A stretch of 64,000 nt of DNA from Methylocella silvestris (GCF_002891535.1 NZ_PDZR01000001.1:372001-436000); one strand, 5' to 3'. Shown: positions 45,904 through 54,035, counted from the first letter of the stretch. Notes: generated by a model from the letters alone, not told the origin. Made by a program: numbers and translations.

Positions 45904-46128
45904 CTATTGAAGGGCGGCGGCCTTCAGCGCTTCGATTTCTGCCGCGGGATAGCGGAAGACGCCGCGGCCGCCGGAAAGCGCTTCAAAGCTCTCGCCGGTC
46001 TTGTTGATGTTGGTCAGGCGGTTGAACCATTCCTGCGGCGCAAGGCCCGCCGGGCGATCCTGGATTTCGCTGACGCTGCCATCGGGATAGAAGCGGACGT
46101 GAAGGATGACTTTTTTCTCTTCGCTCAT
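45904..46128 (-). CDS. Small nif-cluster protein, unidentified
   Basis: The 74-aa acidic/hydrophobic protein (VILHVRFYPDGSVSEIQDRPAGLAPQEWFNRLTNINKTGESFEALSGGRGVFRYPAAEIEALKAAALQ) reads like a compact beta-alpha fold. No family is recognised with confidence. It sits between the 2Fe-2S ferredoxin and the SIR2-like gene on the same strand, 38 bases from the latter, so it is probably part of the nifB string. Codon use is like its neighbours. Confidence 0.7.
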   Translation of the reverse strand: MSEEKKVILHVRFYPDGSVSEIQDRPAGLAPQEWFNRLTNINKTGESFEALSGGRGVFRYPAAEIEALKAAALQ

Positions 46129-46215
46129 TGTCTCGGCCTTTCGTTGAATGCAATCGGGCGTTGTCGCATCTGCAACGCGCCCGACCAGATCAGGGGAACT
46201 GCGCTTTGTCCGCTT

Positions 46216-46512
46216 TCAGACGAAGCTCAACACCTCGACGGTGACCGGCTCTGTCCCGAACATCGCCTGGCAGGCGAGGCGCGACTTCGAGCCGACGCCG
46301 ATGATGGTGTCGAGCATTTCGTTCTCGGCGCGGGTCATCTTCGAAATGGTCTTGCGGCCTTCCTGAACGAAGACGTGGCATTGGCCGCATTTCGCGTTGC
46401 CGCCGCATTTCGAGACGATCTTTTCGCCGGCGGCGAGAAGGGCGTCGAGCAGTGACGTGCCTTCGGCGGCCTCGATCGTCTTTCCGGAAGGCTGAATTGT
46501 TAAAAGCGGCAT
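46216..46512 (-). CDS. [2Fe-2S] plant-type ferredoxin of the nif cluster
   Basis: The 98-aa ferredoxin has the cluster motif SKCGGNAKCGQCHVFV (C-x5-C-x2-C) and a later Cys in RLACQAMFG, with TIQPSGKTIEAAEGTSLLDALLAAGEKI ahead of it. It resembles nif-linked [2Fe-2S] ferredoxins (Shethna/FdxD-like) that carry electrons or protect nitrogenase. ATG 46512 has GGAG upstream; the element CAGGAGAAGACAAT before it recurs before the SIR2-like gene. Confidence 0.88.
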   Translation of the reverse strand: MPLLTIQPSGKTIEAAEGTSLLDALLAAGEKIVSKCGGNAKCGQCHVFVQEGRKTISKMTRAENEMLDTIIGVGSKSRLACQAMFGTEPVTVEVLSFV

Positions 46513-46546
46513 TGTCTTCTCCTGTTGGTGAGTGGCCCGGAGCGCG

Positions 46547-47695
46547 TCAATAGATCGCTGCGCCGGCGCCGTTGTTGATGGATGCATCTTTCATCGTGCC
46601 GACAATGAATGCGATCTGCTCTTCGGTGAGGTGAGCGTGGAACGGCAGCGCGACCGCCCGGTCCGCGACTTTCTCGGTGACGAAGAAATCGCCGCGGCGA
46701 TAACCCATTTCGAAATAGCGGCGCTGCAGATGAAGCGGCTGAGAATAGGCGGCCGATTCGATCTTCTCGGTCTTCAGATCGTCGATAATCGAATCCCGGC
46801 TTGACCGCGAAAAGCGGGTGCCGAGGTGGACGACGAAAAGAAACCAGTGAATCTCATCCACTTCCGGCGCGATGTAGGGATCCTTGATTCCCTCGAACGA
46901 CCGGAAATAGTCGCAATAATAGGCCTCAATGGTCTTGCGTCGCGCCAGCAGCACGTCGAGGCGGCGCAATTGCGCAAGGCCAACTGCCGAAGCGAGGTCG
47001 CTCAGGGACGCCTGCAGCGGCGCGACGGCGCCGATCACGACCGAGGTGCGCTCTTCGAGCTTGCGCGAGCGCAGCCGCCGGATCGCCAGGGCGCGATCGT
47101 CGTCGTCGGTGACGACCATGCCGCCTTCGCCGCAGATCAGCGCGCCGGGCTGAGAAAAATCAAAGACCGAACAATCGCCGAAGGAGCCGACCCGCGCGCC
47201 CTTGTAGACCGAGCCGATCGCCTCGGTGGAATCCTCGATCAAGGCGACGCCCGCGCCTGTCGCGAGTTCGCGCAGCGGCGCCCATGGCGCCGGGTGCCCG
47301 GCGGGATTGCCCGCGACAATCATGCGCGTGCGCTCTGTGAGACAGGCCGCGGCCTTGTCGGGCGCCAAGGCTCCGGTCCAGTAATCAACGTCGGCGAATA
47401 CCGGCCGCGCGCCAGTCAGCGTGATGGCGTGGACGGTCTCGCGGAAGGAATGCGACGGGGCGACAATTTCATCGCCGGGCCCGACGCCGTAGGCTTGCAG
47501 CGTGAGATAAAGACCGACGATGCCGCTCGAGACGGCAATGGCGTGCTTGCGCCCGAGATATTGCGCAAACGCCTCCTCGAATTCCTCGGTGACCGGCCCG
47601 GACGACATCCTGGCCGAGACCAGCACGTCGCGCGCGGCCGCGGCTTCGATCTCCGACATGTCGGGGTCGGACAGGGTCAGCCAGGTCGTATCCAT
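46547..47695 (-). CDS. DegT/DnrJ/EryC1-fold protein lacking the PLP lysine
   Basis: The 382-aa protein follows the sugar-aminotransferase fold throughout: LGRKHAIAVSSGIVGLYLTLQAYGVGPGDEIVAPSHSFRETVHAI, GARPVFADVD, ALIEDSTEAIGSVYKG, and GEGGMVVTDDDD. Where active members have Lys, the sequence reads FDFSQPGALICGEGG, with Gly184. PLP aminotransferase chemistry is therefore unlikely; a dehydratase-like or purely structural role is possible. Asp155, which would contact PLP nitrogen, is kept. ATG 47695 overlaps the preceding stop (ATGA). It is one of the nif-string genes without a defined role. Confidence 0.82.
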   Translation of the reverse strand: MDTTWLTLSDPDMSEIEAAAARDVLVSARMSSGPVTEEFEEAFAQYLGRKHAIAVSSGIVGLYLTLQAYGVGPGDEIVAPSHSFRETVHAITLTGARPVFADVDYWTGALAPDKAAACLTERTRMIVAGNPAGHPAPWAPLRELATGAGVALIEDSTEAIGSVYKGARVGSFGDCSVFDFSQPGALICGEGGMVVTDDDDRALAIRRLRSRKLEERTSVVIGAVAPLQASLSDLASAVGLAQLRRLDVLLARRKTIEAYYCDYFRSFEGIKDPYIAPEVDEIHWFLFVVHLGTRFSRSSRDSIIDDLKTEKIESAAYSQPLHLQRRYFEMGYRRGDFFVTEKVADRAVALPFHAHLTEEQIAFIVGTMKDASINNGAGAAIY

Positions 47696-47964
47696 CACCT
47701 CGCTCCTTTCGACGCGAGCACCAGTCCGGTCGCGCAGCTCGGATCGGTCGTCAGCTTGACGCAATGATCGCGACCGTCGAGCAGATAGAGATTGCAGCGC
47801 TCGAACGATCGGTAAGGCGTCTCATCTGCGACATCCGAGGCGTCGCAGCGGCTGAGCGGGAGGCCGGGAAAGCGGCGCCGCAATTCGGCCAGCGCCGCCG
47901 GATCAAGCTCCGCCGTCGCCAGAAAAGCGCTGATCGCGCCAAGGCTTTGTTCGTCAAGCGTCAT
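47695..47964 (-). CDS. Small nif-cluster protein, unidentified
   Basis: The 89-aa protein starts with a helical, acidic part (LDEQSLGAISAFLATAELDPAALAELRRRFPGLPLSRCDASDV) and ends with YRSFERCNLYLLDGRDHCVKLTTDPSCATGLVLASKG. It holds four Cys, which could bind metal. Similar small ORFs occur beside nifT/nifZ in other diazotrophs, but I cannot name a function. It overlaps the DegT-like start (ATGA) and is one base from nifT. Confidence 0.75.
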   Translation of the reverse strand: MTLDEQSLGAISAFLATAELDPAALAELRRRFPGLPLSRCDASDVADETPYRSFERCNLYLLDGRDHCVKLTTDPSCATGLVLASKGAR

Positions 47965-47965
47965 C

Positions 47966-48178
47966 TTAATCGCCGCTCAATCGCCGCGCTTCCACCGTGA
48001 TGGGAAGCGTCGTTTCGGGACCCATTTCCGGCAGAGCCAACAGCCAGCCATTCTGCAGCGTGATCGTGCCGCCCCACATGTCCGGCTTTTCCATCTCGAC
48101 GATGGGCTCTTCGAGGTCCTTCTTCGGCACATAGGCGGAGAGGATGCCTTCCGAGCTCCTGCGGATCATGATTTTCAC
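47966..48178 (-). CDS. nifT: NifT/FixU protein
   Basis: The 70-aa product MKIMIRRSSEGILSAYVPKKDLEEPIVEMEKPDMWGGTITLQNGWLLALPEM fits the NifT/FixU family, including the WGG-x-x-TL-x-NGW segment. NifT has a minor, unclear role in nitrogenase maturation. It starts with GTG (48178). It lies between nifZ and a small unidentified gene. Confidence 0.93.
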   Translation of the reverse strand: MKIMIRRSSEGILSAYVPKKDLEEPIVEMEKPDMWGGTITLQNGWLLALPEMGPETTLPITVEARRLSGD

Positions 48179-48246
48179 GGGGCGCCTTTATGGGTTGTGT
48201 TCGTAAAAAGGGCGGCCGACGGCGACGCCGCCGGTCCGCCAGGCAA

Positions 48247-48486
48247 CTAGAGCGGCGTGATCTCGTCTTCAAGACAGCCGACCACCCGATGCTCGCCGAA
48301 TTCGACGAGATAGACGGGCGTTTCAGTTTCGACATGCGAGCCGACCTGGACGATTTCCCCGGCGTCGCCGGCGCGGACCAGCAGGGCGTTCTCGGGCTGC
48401 TCGGGATAGGAGCCGTCGTTGAACAGATCCGCTGTGGCGCGGACCCGCTGTCCCCACTCGAATTTTCCCGGCGAAGAAGCGCTCAT
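48247..48486 (-). CDS. nifZ: NifZ-domain protein (second copy)
   Basis: The 79-aa NifZ domain shows FEWGQRVRATADLFNDGSYPEQPENALLVRAGDAGEIVQVGSHVETETPVYLVEFGEHRVVGCLEDEI, the SH3-like fold of the family. NifZ aids formation of the second P-cluster in MoFe protein. It overlaps the other nifZ-like gene by four bases (ATGA). Some genomes have a single longer NifZ; here two short genes lie in tandem. Confidence 0.88.
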   Translation of the reverse strand: MSASSPGKFEWGQRVRATADLFNDGSYPEQPENALLVRAGDAGEIVQVGSHVETETPVYLVEFGEHRVVGCLEDEITPL

Positions 48487-48788
48487 GATGAAGTTCCGTT
48501 GGCGGTTGTGGCGATGGTTTCGACGGGATCGAGCTCCTTGCGCTTCATCCCGACGCGGTAGCCTGTAGCGACGAATTCGACGCCGTAGATGTAGAATTGC
48601 TGCAGAAAAGTGCCGATGCTGACGACATAGCCTTCGTCGCCCTTCTTGCAGAGCACCTCGCCGATCTCCTTGCCCATGAAGGTGCCGTCGTTGCGGACGG
48701 TTTTTTTCGCCCGCACTTTCTGACCGTAATTGTAAAGCGGCGGCTGATTGAGCTCGACGACTTCGCTGTCACGACTGATGTTTGTCAT
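48483..48788 (-). CDS. nifZ: NifZ-domain protein (first copy)
   Basis: The 101-aa protein has NYGQKVRAKKTVRNDGTFMGKEIGEVLCKKGDEGYVVSIGTFLQQFYIYGVEFVATGYRVGMKRKEL, matching the NifZ family core (RNDGT-x2-G, G-x-GYV, Y-x-VEF). It overlaps the LRV gene upstream and the second NifZ-domain gene downstream by four bases each, so the three are translationally coupled. The two copies differ clearly, so this is not a recent duplication. Confidence 0.92.
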   Translation of the reverse strand: MTNISRDSEVVELNQPPLYNYGQKVRAKKTVRNDGTFMGKEIGEVLCKKGDEGYVVSIGTFLQQFYIYGVEFVATGYRVGMKRKELDPVETIATTANGTSS

Positions 48789-49636
48789 CTCAAATCCTCA
48801 GCGGTTGGGCGCTCGAGCGCCTCGGGCGAGGCGCTGCTCGGCGCCGCAGGAACGGAAAAGTCGACGCGCTCGGCGGGCGTATCGCCGTCACGACGGCCGG
48901 CCGAAATCCGGTCTTGCGCGGCGGCGCGCACCAGCGGATCTTCATCCTCGGCGAGCCCGCGCACGATCTCGATGTCCGCGCGCAGCACGATTTCGTAGCG
49001 GACCCGCCAGTCAGGATCACCCGCCAGTTTTGTGAGACTTGCGGGTTCGAGCCGGCGCGCCGTCTCAAGCCGGACGCCGGCTTCGGGGTCGGCGGCAAGG
49101 CGCGAAAGATGCTCGACGCCGATGCGCACGGCGACGACGCGCCGAACCTCGACATCGGCGTCGCCGATCATCAGGACGAGCAGATCAGCCGGAATTTTTC
49201 GCGCAACCGTCTGGCGCACGTAATAGTCCGGGTCGGCGATCATTGTCATCAGATCGGCGCCTTCGAGGCGTTGTGCGACGCGGATGCGCACCTCGCGGTG
49301 CGGATCGTTGCGCAGCCGCAAAAGATAGCGGTTCGGCAGGCGGCGCGCGGCGCTCCAGCGGACGGCTTCCTCGGGATCGTCGAGCAAACGCGGCAGATGG
49401 AACACATCGGCCGCTTTGGCGCCGCAGGCGCGAACCTCGAAATAAGGGTGCTCAAGATAGCCGTTGGCGAGGGTGGGGTTCCAGTCGAAAAAGCGATCGA
49501 TGCGCCGCGCATAGCGGTCGTGCACGCAGGCCTTCAGCGGCTGGCAGCGGGAATTCAACAATTCGACATGGGCGCAATCTGCGCAAATGACCGCCTCGCC
49601 GCGCCAGTCGACGGCTTCGTCGATGTCAGTCTTCAT
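48785..49636 (-). CDS. Leucine-rich-repeat-variant (LRV) protein with Fe-S cluster
   Basis: The 283-aa protein starts with a cysteine cluster ICADCAHVELLNSRCQPLKACVHDRYARRIDRF, the [4Fe-4S] module of the Azotobacter LRV protein, followed by about seven 23-24-residue helical repeats of the form DPDYYVRQTVARKIPADLLVLM. The C-terminal 40 residues are Pro/Ser/Ala-rich. LRV proteins sit in nif clusters of several diazotrophs; their function is not known. It overlaps the TPR-like gene and nifZ at its ends. Confidence 0.87.
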   Translation of the reverse strand: MKTDIDEAVDWRGEAVICADCAHVELLNSRCQPLKACVHDRYARRIDRFFDWNPTLANGYLEHPYFEVRACGAKAADVFHLPRLLDDPEEAVRWSAARRLPNRYLLRLRNDPHREVRIRVAQRLEGADLMTMIADPDYYVRQTVARKIPADLLVLMIGDADVEVRRVVAVRIGVEHLSRLAADPEAGVRLETARRLEPASLTKLAGDPDWRVRYEIVLRADIEIVRGLAEDEDPLVRAAAQDRISAGRRDGDTPAERVDFSVPAAPSSASPEALERPTAEDLR

Positions 49637-50168
49637 CTTCCGCTCCCATCCTGTCGGCGATGTCGAGCAGCAGCCCTGCGTTGATCTTGTCGGACGGATC
49701 CAGCGCGAGGAGCTTGGTTACGGCGGCGCGTCCCTCTTCGATCGCGCCGGTCCGCATGTGCAAATAGGCGTAGCCCTTCAGCGTGAAGGTAAAGAAACGC
49801 GGCAATACCGCGGAATAGGAGCCGAAATCGGCGTCGCCCGGCTGGACGGCGCGCCAGTCGCCGGCAAGGCCAAGCTCGCTCAGCGCCTTGTCGAGACAGG
49901 CCCGGGCGACGCTGATCGCGTCGGCGAGGCGTCCCTTGTAGAAATAGAAACGGTAGAGTCCGATCAGCACCGCGGGATGATGCGGCGCCGCTTCGAGCGC
50001 TTCGAGCAACAGCGTCTCGGCGACGTCGTCGAGATGATAAGACGCCGCCGCTTCGCGGAGGCGGCGCTCCGCGACGGCCGGGAGCCCCTCGCCGAGAATC
50101 GACGCCGCGATGGCGTCGATCTCGAGCGCGGCGGGCGCCTTTGCGTCTATGTCGTCGCTCGCGAACAT
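49626..50168 (-). CDS. TPR-like nif-cluster protein
   Basis: The 180-aa protein has tandem helix pairs of TPR type (DDVAETLLLEALEAAPHHPAVLIGLYRFYFYKGRLADAISVARACLDKAL and FFTFTLKGYAYLHMRTGAIEEGRAAVTKLLALDPSDKINAGLLLDIADRM). No signal peptide is seen, so it is cytoplasmic. Its role is probably protein interaction in nitrogenase assembly; the gene is often found beside the LRV gene. It overlaps the LRV start by 11 bases. Confidence 0.75.
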   Translation of the reverse strand: MFASDDIDAKAPAALEIDAIAASILGEGLPAVAERRLREAAASYHLDDVAETLLLEALEAAPHHPAVLIGLYRFYFYKGRLADAISVARACLDKALSELGLAGDWRAVQPGDADFGSYSAVLPRFFTFTLKGYAYLHMRTGAIEEGRAAVTKLLALDPSDKINAGLLLDIADRMGAEDED

Positions 50169-50175
50169 TCTGGCC

Positions 50176-50532
50176 CTATTTCACCGACGTGAGGGTTGCT
50201 TCTTCCAAAGCCGCTGGCGCGCTGCTGCTGCAGCCGCAAGACGCCTTTTTCGGATCGATGAAGTCAAAGCCCGTCTTCGCTGGCGTATCGACGAAATTGA
50301 TCGTCACGCCATCGAGCAGGAGCCGGGCTTCGGCGCCAAGGAACAGGCTGACGCCGTCCTGGGTGAAGACCTGCTCATTGCCGACTGGCGCCGGCTGCAC
50401 GCTGAATTCAGCGCTGAGACCGGAGCAACCGCCCGGCGTCACTTGCAGCCGGAGGCCGCTGCCTGGCCCCCCGTCGAACATGACGAGGCGGCGCACGAAT
50501 TTATGAGCGGCGGGGGTCAGGGTGATGTTCAT
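50176..50532 (-). CDS. A-type Fe-S carrier (HesB/IscA-like), nifB operon copy
   Basis: The 118-aa A-type protein shows [39 protein letters not shown] and the closing [14 protein letters not shown], giving the three conserved Cys. The C-terminal 12 residues are an Ala/Ser tail. Such HesB-like proteins help load Fe-S clusters on NifB or ferredoxins. ATG 50532 overlaps the fdxN stop. It differs from the copy at 34125-34445. Confidence 0.92.
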   Translation of the reverse strand: MNITLTPAAHKFVRRLVMFDGGPGSGLRLQVTPGGCSGLSAEFSVQPAPVGNEQVFTQDGVSLFLGAEARLLLDGVTINFVDTPAKTGFDFIDPKKASCGCSSSAPAALEEATLTSVK

Positions 50533-50756
50533 GCCGCGTTCCCTTGGTAGCGCGGCAGCGCGTTGTCGATCACGCAGGTATTGTCCACCGGGCAGACCGC
50601 GACGCATTGCGGAATATCAAAATAGCCAATGCACTCGGTGCATTTCTTCGGGTTGATGACGAAGGTGCCGCCTTTCTCGGTGATCGCGACATTGGGGCAT
50701 TCGGCTTCGCACGCCGAACATGACGTGCATTGGGAGGCGACGATTTTGTAGGTCAT
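50529..50756 (-). CDS. fdxN: 2x[4Fe-4S] ferredoxin FdxN
   Basis: The 75-aa bacterial-type ferredoxin has [16 protein letters not shown] and [23 protein letters not shown], two [4Fe-4S] motifs with the longer second spacing seen in FdxN. Genes of this type directly follow nifB in rhizobia and Rhodobacter and give electrons for NifB or nitrogenase. It is separated from nifB by 128 bases with a 14-bp perfect hairpin. Confidence 0.94.
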   Translation of the reverse strand: MTYKIVASQCTSCSACEAECPNVAITEKGGTFVINPKKCTECIGYFDIPQCVAVCPVDNTCVIDNALPRYQGNAA

Positions 50757-50784
50757 GGCTCACTCCTTTCCTGACGAATTTTAT

Positions 50785-50818
50785 GACTGAGCGTTTTCGG
50801 GTGTGAAAACGCTCAGTC
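50785..50818 (-). other. 14-bp perfect hairpin between nifB and fdxN
   Basis: GACTGAGCGTTTTC (50785-50798) and GAAAACGCTCAGTC (50805-50818) pair without mismatch around a 6-base loop. No T-run follows on the minus strand. It may separate nifB mRNA from the fdxN string by processing, or act as a weak terminator. Confidence 0.7.
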
Positions 50819-50884
50819 GCTTTTGATGGGACGCATCGTCCTGGCGCGGAAGTCGGCGACGTCCGCGGAAGATGCACGTCCCGG

Positions 50885-52444
50885 TCAGACCGGGACGAAA
50901 GCGCCTTGGCGGATGTCGGCGTCGCCGCGGACAACATGTGCGACTTCGCCGCTATTCACCTTGGCGAGATAGTCCTTGAAGTAGGCGATCGCCGATTGCT
51001 CGATGAATTCGAAGGCGTATTGATCGACCGGATCGATGCCGGCCGCGCGCAGCGAATCTTTCGGGCAGCCGCCGATCTTGGCGACGAACACAGCCGCGCA
51101 ATCATTGATGGCGCGAATGACCGTCTCGAGCGCGTCTTCCTCGCCGTAGCCGCCCTGGCAATAAAGATCGACGCGGCGGTGGCCGACGAATTTCGCGCCC
51201 TTGGTGCTGAGTTCGTAGATCTGGAATTCCTTGGCGTGGCCAAAGTGCTCGTTGACGCGCCCGCTGCCCTTGGTCGCGACGGCGATCAGGATCTCGATGT
51301 CGCTTGACGCGCCGGCCAGGGTTTCGAGCTCGGCATTCTTGGCTTCGACCTTGGCGATGCGCTCTTCCTCGACCTTGTTCTGGTAGGCCTTGCGCGATTC
51401 AAGATCGTAGTTGACTTCCATTTCCATGATCTTGTCGGTGGTGAACTCGGCGCTGCGATCTTCGCCAAGCAGTCCGACGGCGTCGGCGCGGCACTGGCGG
51501 CAATGCCGCATCATGTTCATTTCGCCTTCGCAGCTGTCCTGCAGCGCCTTCAGCTCCTGCGCCGAGGGACCGCGCTGGCCGGTAAGGCCGAACACCGTGC
51601 CATGCTCCGGAGCGGAGATCAGCGGCATGATGTTGTGCAGGAAAGCGCCGCGCGATTTGACCGCACGGTTGACTTCGACGAGATGCTTGTCGTTCACGCC
51701 GGGGATCATCACCGAGTTGACCTTGCAGAGGATGCCGCGCTCCGTCAGCATTTCGAGGCCCTGCAATTGGCGGTCGGTCAGGATCTTGGCCGCCTCATAG
51801 CCGGTGATGCGCTTGTGTTTCCAGAAAATCCACGGATAGATCTTCGCGCCGATTTCCGGATCGACCATGTTGATCGTGATGGTCACATGGTCGACGTTGA
51901 ATTTGGCGATGGTGTCGACGTGATCAGGCAGTGCGAGGCCGTTGGTCGACAGGCAGAGCTTGATGTCGGGCGCAGTCCGGGAAATCAGTTCGAAGGTTTT
52001 GAACGTCTTTTCCGGATTGGCGAGCGGATCGCCGGGGCCTGCGACGCCGAGCACGGTCATCTGCGGGATGGTCGAGGCGACGGCGAGCACCTTTTTGGCG
52101 GCCTGTTCCGGCGTCAGCTTCTCGCTGACGACGCCGGGGCGCGATTCATTGGCGCAATCATATTTGCGGTTGCAATAGTTGCATTGAATGTTGCAGGCCG
52201 GCGCGACGGCGACGTGCATGCGCGCGTAGTGATGGTGAGCTTCTTCGCTGTAGCAGGGGTGGTTCTTGACTTTTTCCCAGATTTCGGGAGCAAGGTCATT
52301 GGCTCCGGCTCCCGTGCCGCAGCTTGATTTGCCGCTGCTGCCGGTCGTTTCACATCCCTTGTGTTCGGCGATCTTCTGCATGAGATCGTCGAGGGCGTCG
52401 GGTTCGCCGGCGTCATGTTCAATGTTTTGATAGGCTTCTTCCAT
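50885..52444 (-). CDS. nifB: FeMo-cofactor biosynthesis radical SAM protein NifB
   Basis: NifB makes NifB-co, the 8Fe-9S-C core of FeMo-co. In the 519-aa protein the radical SAM motif is [16 protein letters not shown] (CxxxCxxC), with [18 protein letters not shown] after it. The C-terminal 110 residues form a NifX-like carrier domain ([29 protein letters not shown]). The N-terminal Cys-containing stretch ([17 protein letters not shown]) is also usual. It is first in its string, with a sigma-54 promoter and two NifA sites upstream. Confidence 0.98.
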   Translation of the reverse strand: MEEAYQNIEHDAGEPDALDDLMQKIAEHKGCETTGSSGKSSCGTGAGANDLAPEIWEKVKNHPCYSEEAHHHYARMHVAVAPACNIQCNYCNRKYDCANESRPGVVSEKLTPEQAAKKVLAVASTIPQMTVLGVAGPGDPLANPEKTFKTFELISRTAPDIKLCLSTNGLALPDHVDTIAKFNVDHVTITINMVDPEIGAKIYPWIFWKHKRITGYEAAKILTDRQLQGLEMLTERGILCKVNSVMIPGVNDKHLVEVNRAVKSRGAFLHNIMPLISAPEHGTVFGLTGQRGPSAQELKALQDSCEGEMNMMRHCRQCRADAVGLLGEDRSAEFTTDKIMEMEVNYDLESRKAYQNKVEEERIAKVEAKNAELETLAGASSDIEILIAVATKGSGRVNEHFGHAKEFQIYELSTKGAKFVGHRRVDLYCQGGYGEEDALETVIRAINDCAAVFVAKIGGCPKDSLRAAGIDPVDQYAFEFIEQSAIAYFKDYLAKVNSGEVAHVVRGDADIRQGAFVPV

Positions 52445-52542
52445 ATCAGTTCCTCGCGGGTAGGCTCTGCGCCAGAACTCTCGGATCGCGGCTCGACTTT
52501 GCTGTTTGACTGGTCGAGCAAAGCACCGTGCAAGGACAGTTC

Positions 52543-52558
52543 GGCAACAACCGTGCCA
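52543..52558 (-). promoter_or_regulatory. Sigma-54 (-24/-12) promoter of nifB
   Basis: Minus-strand TGGCAC-GGTTG-TTGC, an exact match, about 100 bases upstream of the nifB ATG. Confidence 0.92.
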
Positions 52559-52617
52559 TCGCGGTTGAACGTGGCAAGCAACTGATATTTAGAGAGATTT
52601 TAGATTAGATGTGGCGA

Positions 52618-52672
52618 TGTCGCGATGCTGACACTGTCGGAAAGCGAATGCCGCCATGTCAGTTAATCGACA
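52618..52672. promoter_or_regulatory. Two NifA upstream activator sites for nifB
   Basis: TGT-CGCGATGCTG-ACA (52618-52633) and TGT-CAGTTAATCG-ACA (52657-52672), centres 39 bases apart, 60-115 bases upstream of the -24 element. The remaining 282 bases to the next gene (52673-52954) hold nothing I can identify. Confidence 0.8.
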
Positions 52673-52954
52673 CTTCGGAAAACGGGGCCGCAGATTCCGA
52701 AAGATTGCCGCGGCCTTGCCAGCGGCGCGATAAACCCACAGAAACTATCGCGAGACAATGATCTCAATCAATCGCGGCGCGCCCGGTCGAGATGAACAAG
52801 GACGGGGGCTCCAAGCAGGCGAACGCGGCGAACTCTGGAAGCTTTGAGCACGACGCGGAAGGTCGCAGCGTTTTCGGGCCGACATCCTGCTCCCATCAAC
52901 TGAAAGCGGTCGCCCATGTGTTTGTGGATCGGCCGAATTGGCGATCAAAGCGAT

Positions 52955-53797
52955 CTAGCGGGCGTCCTGGGCGATGACGGCCGATCGCTTTAGAGTCGGA
53001 GTCGCATTTTTCTGAAGGGCGCGCATGACCGCTTTGGCGGTGAGGCGGCCGGCGGGGTCCATTCCGGTCCACGCCGCCTGTCGCGTGCGCGGATCGACTT
53101 CGGCGAGAACATCGCCTTCGACCACTTCGGTTCCGTCCCGCACGATGCCGATGAGAATGCCGTCCGCCGCTGCGGCCAGAGGCTCGCCGCCGACATGGCC
53201 GACGACGAAACCGCGAAAGGCGCGCGAGCCGAGATCGACGGCTGTCCGCCAGGAGCCGCGCCGATGCGCGAAGACGAAGTTTTTAGGATCTGCGGCGGTG
53301 GTCTCCGCTGCGCCGCCGGCAATCTTTACGGCGGCGGTCTGCGCCAGCGGCACTGCAACGTCGCAGTTGAGTTTGGCGTCGAACCCCGGCCCGACGCCGA
53401 TCGTCAATCTGGCGAGATTGCGCAGGTCCGGCCGCAACGCAAGGGGCTGCAGCCGCGCGTCGATGACGAGGTCGAGCTGGCGCAGCACGAGAAGATCGAG
53501 GAGGCCGAGCGTCGTTACGGCGACGCAATCTGGCCGCGCGACCGCCGCGAGCACTTCGAGGCCGGTTTCGGCGCGCGCGCCGGAAATCGCGGCGATCATC
53601 GCCCGGTCGCCGAACAAGGCGTCATGGAACGACATGCCGCGGCGGTAGACTGGCGGGTTGGAATCGCGGGAGAGAGCGGCGCTCCATCCGCTTCTGTGAA
53701 GATGGACGGCGATGGCCGAAGCGACCTCGTTCACTCCCAGAATGACGGCGAAGGGTCTGCTCGAACGACCCGGGGGAAAATGTGAATAATCGACCAT
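52955..53797 (-). CDS. YqeB/EF2563-like protein (molybdenum hydroxylase accessory family)
   Basis: The 280-aa protein starts FAVILGVNEVASAIAVHLHRSGWSAALSRDSNPPVYRRGMSFHDALF, a Rossmann-like motif with the RRGMSF segment seen in the EF2563 selenium-dependent molybdenum-hydroxylase accessory family (sometimes labelled xanthine dehydrogenase). It ends with a biotinyl-like barrel (VGGEPLAAAADGILIGIVRDGTEVVEGDVLAEVDP). It is divergent from nifA with a NifA site between. No selenium or Mo-hydroxylase genes are nearby, so a role in Mo handling for nitrogenase is a possible inference. ATG 53797 has GGAGGG. Confidence 0.68.
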   Translation of the reverse strand: MVDYSHFPPGRSSRPFAVILGVNEVASAIAVHLHRSGWSAALSRDSNPPVYRRGMSFHDALFGDRAMIAAISGARAETGLEVLAAVARPDCVAVTTLGLLDLLVLRQLDLVIDARLQPLALRPDLRNLARLTIGVGPGFDAKLNCDVAVPLAQTAAVKIAGGAAETTAADPKNFVFAHRRGSWRTAVDLGSRAFRGFVVGHVGGEPLAAAADGILIGIVRDGTEVVEGDVLAEVDPRTRQAAWTGMDPAGRLTAKAVMRALQKNATPTLKRSAVIAQDAR

Positions 53798-53929
53798 GCC
53801 AAGCCCTCCAGCGACCGGATAGCAAGCGGCGGGCCAGTAGCGCAAAGCTATGATTTTCCTCTTGAGCGAGCCGCAAACGGGTGGTTACAGCTATATTAAA
53901 CGAGGAATAGCTTACAGAAGTGTCGGGGT

Positions 53930-53945
53930 TGTCCGTTTCGCAACA
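53930..53945. promoter_or_regulatory. NifA upstream activator site before nifA
   Basis: TGT-CCGTTTCGCA-ACA fits TGT-N10-ACA. It lies 91 bases upstream of the probable -24/-12 promoter of nifA and 133 bases upstream of the divergent YqeB-like gene. Confidence 0.7.
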
Positions 53946-54035
53946 TTATAGCGGCGGAAACTGACAATTGTTTCGCAACGGGCTTTTTGGCGATTGTTCG
54001 ATTTGACCCGGCGGCTTTGTATGATTTCGAACAAT

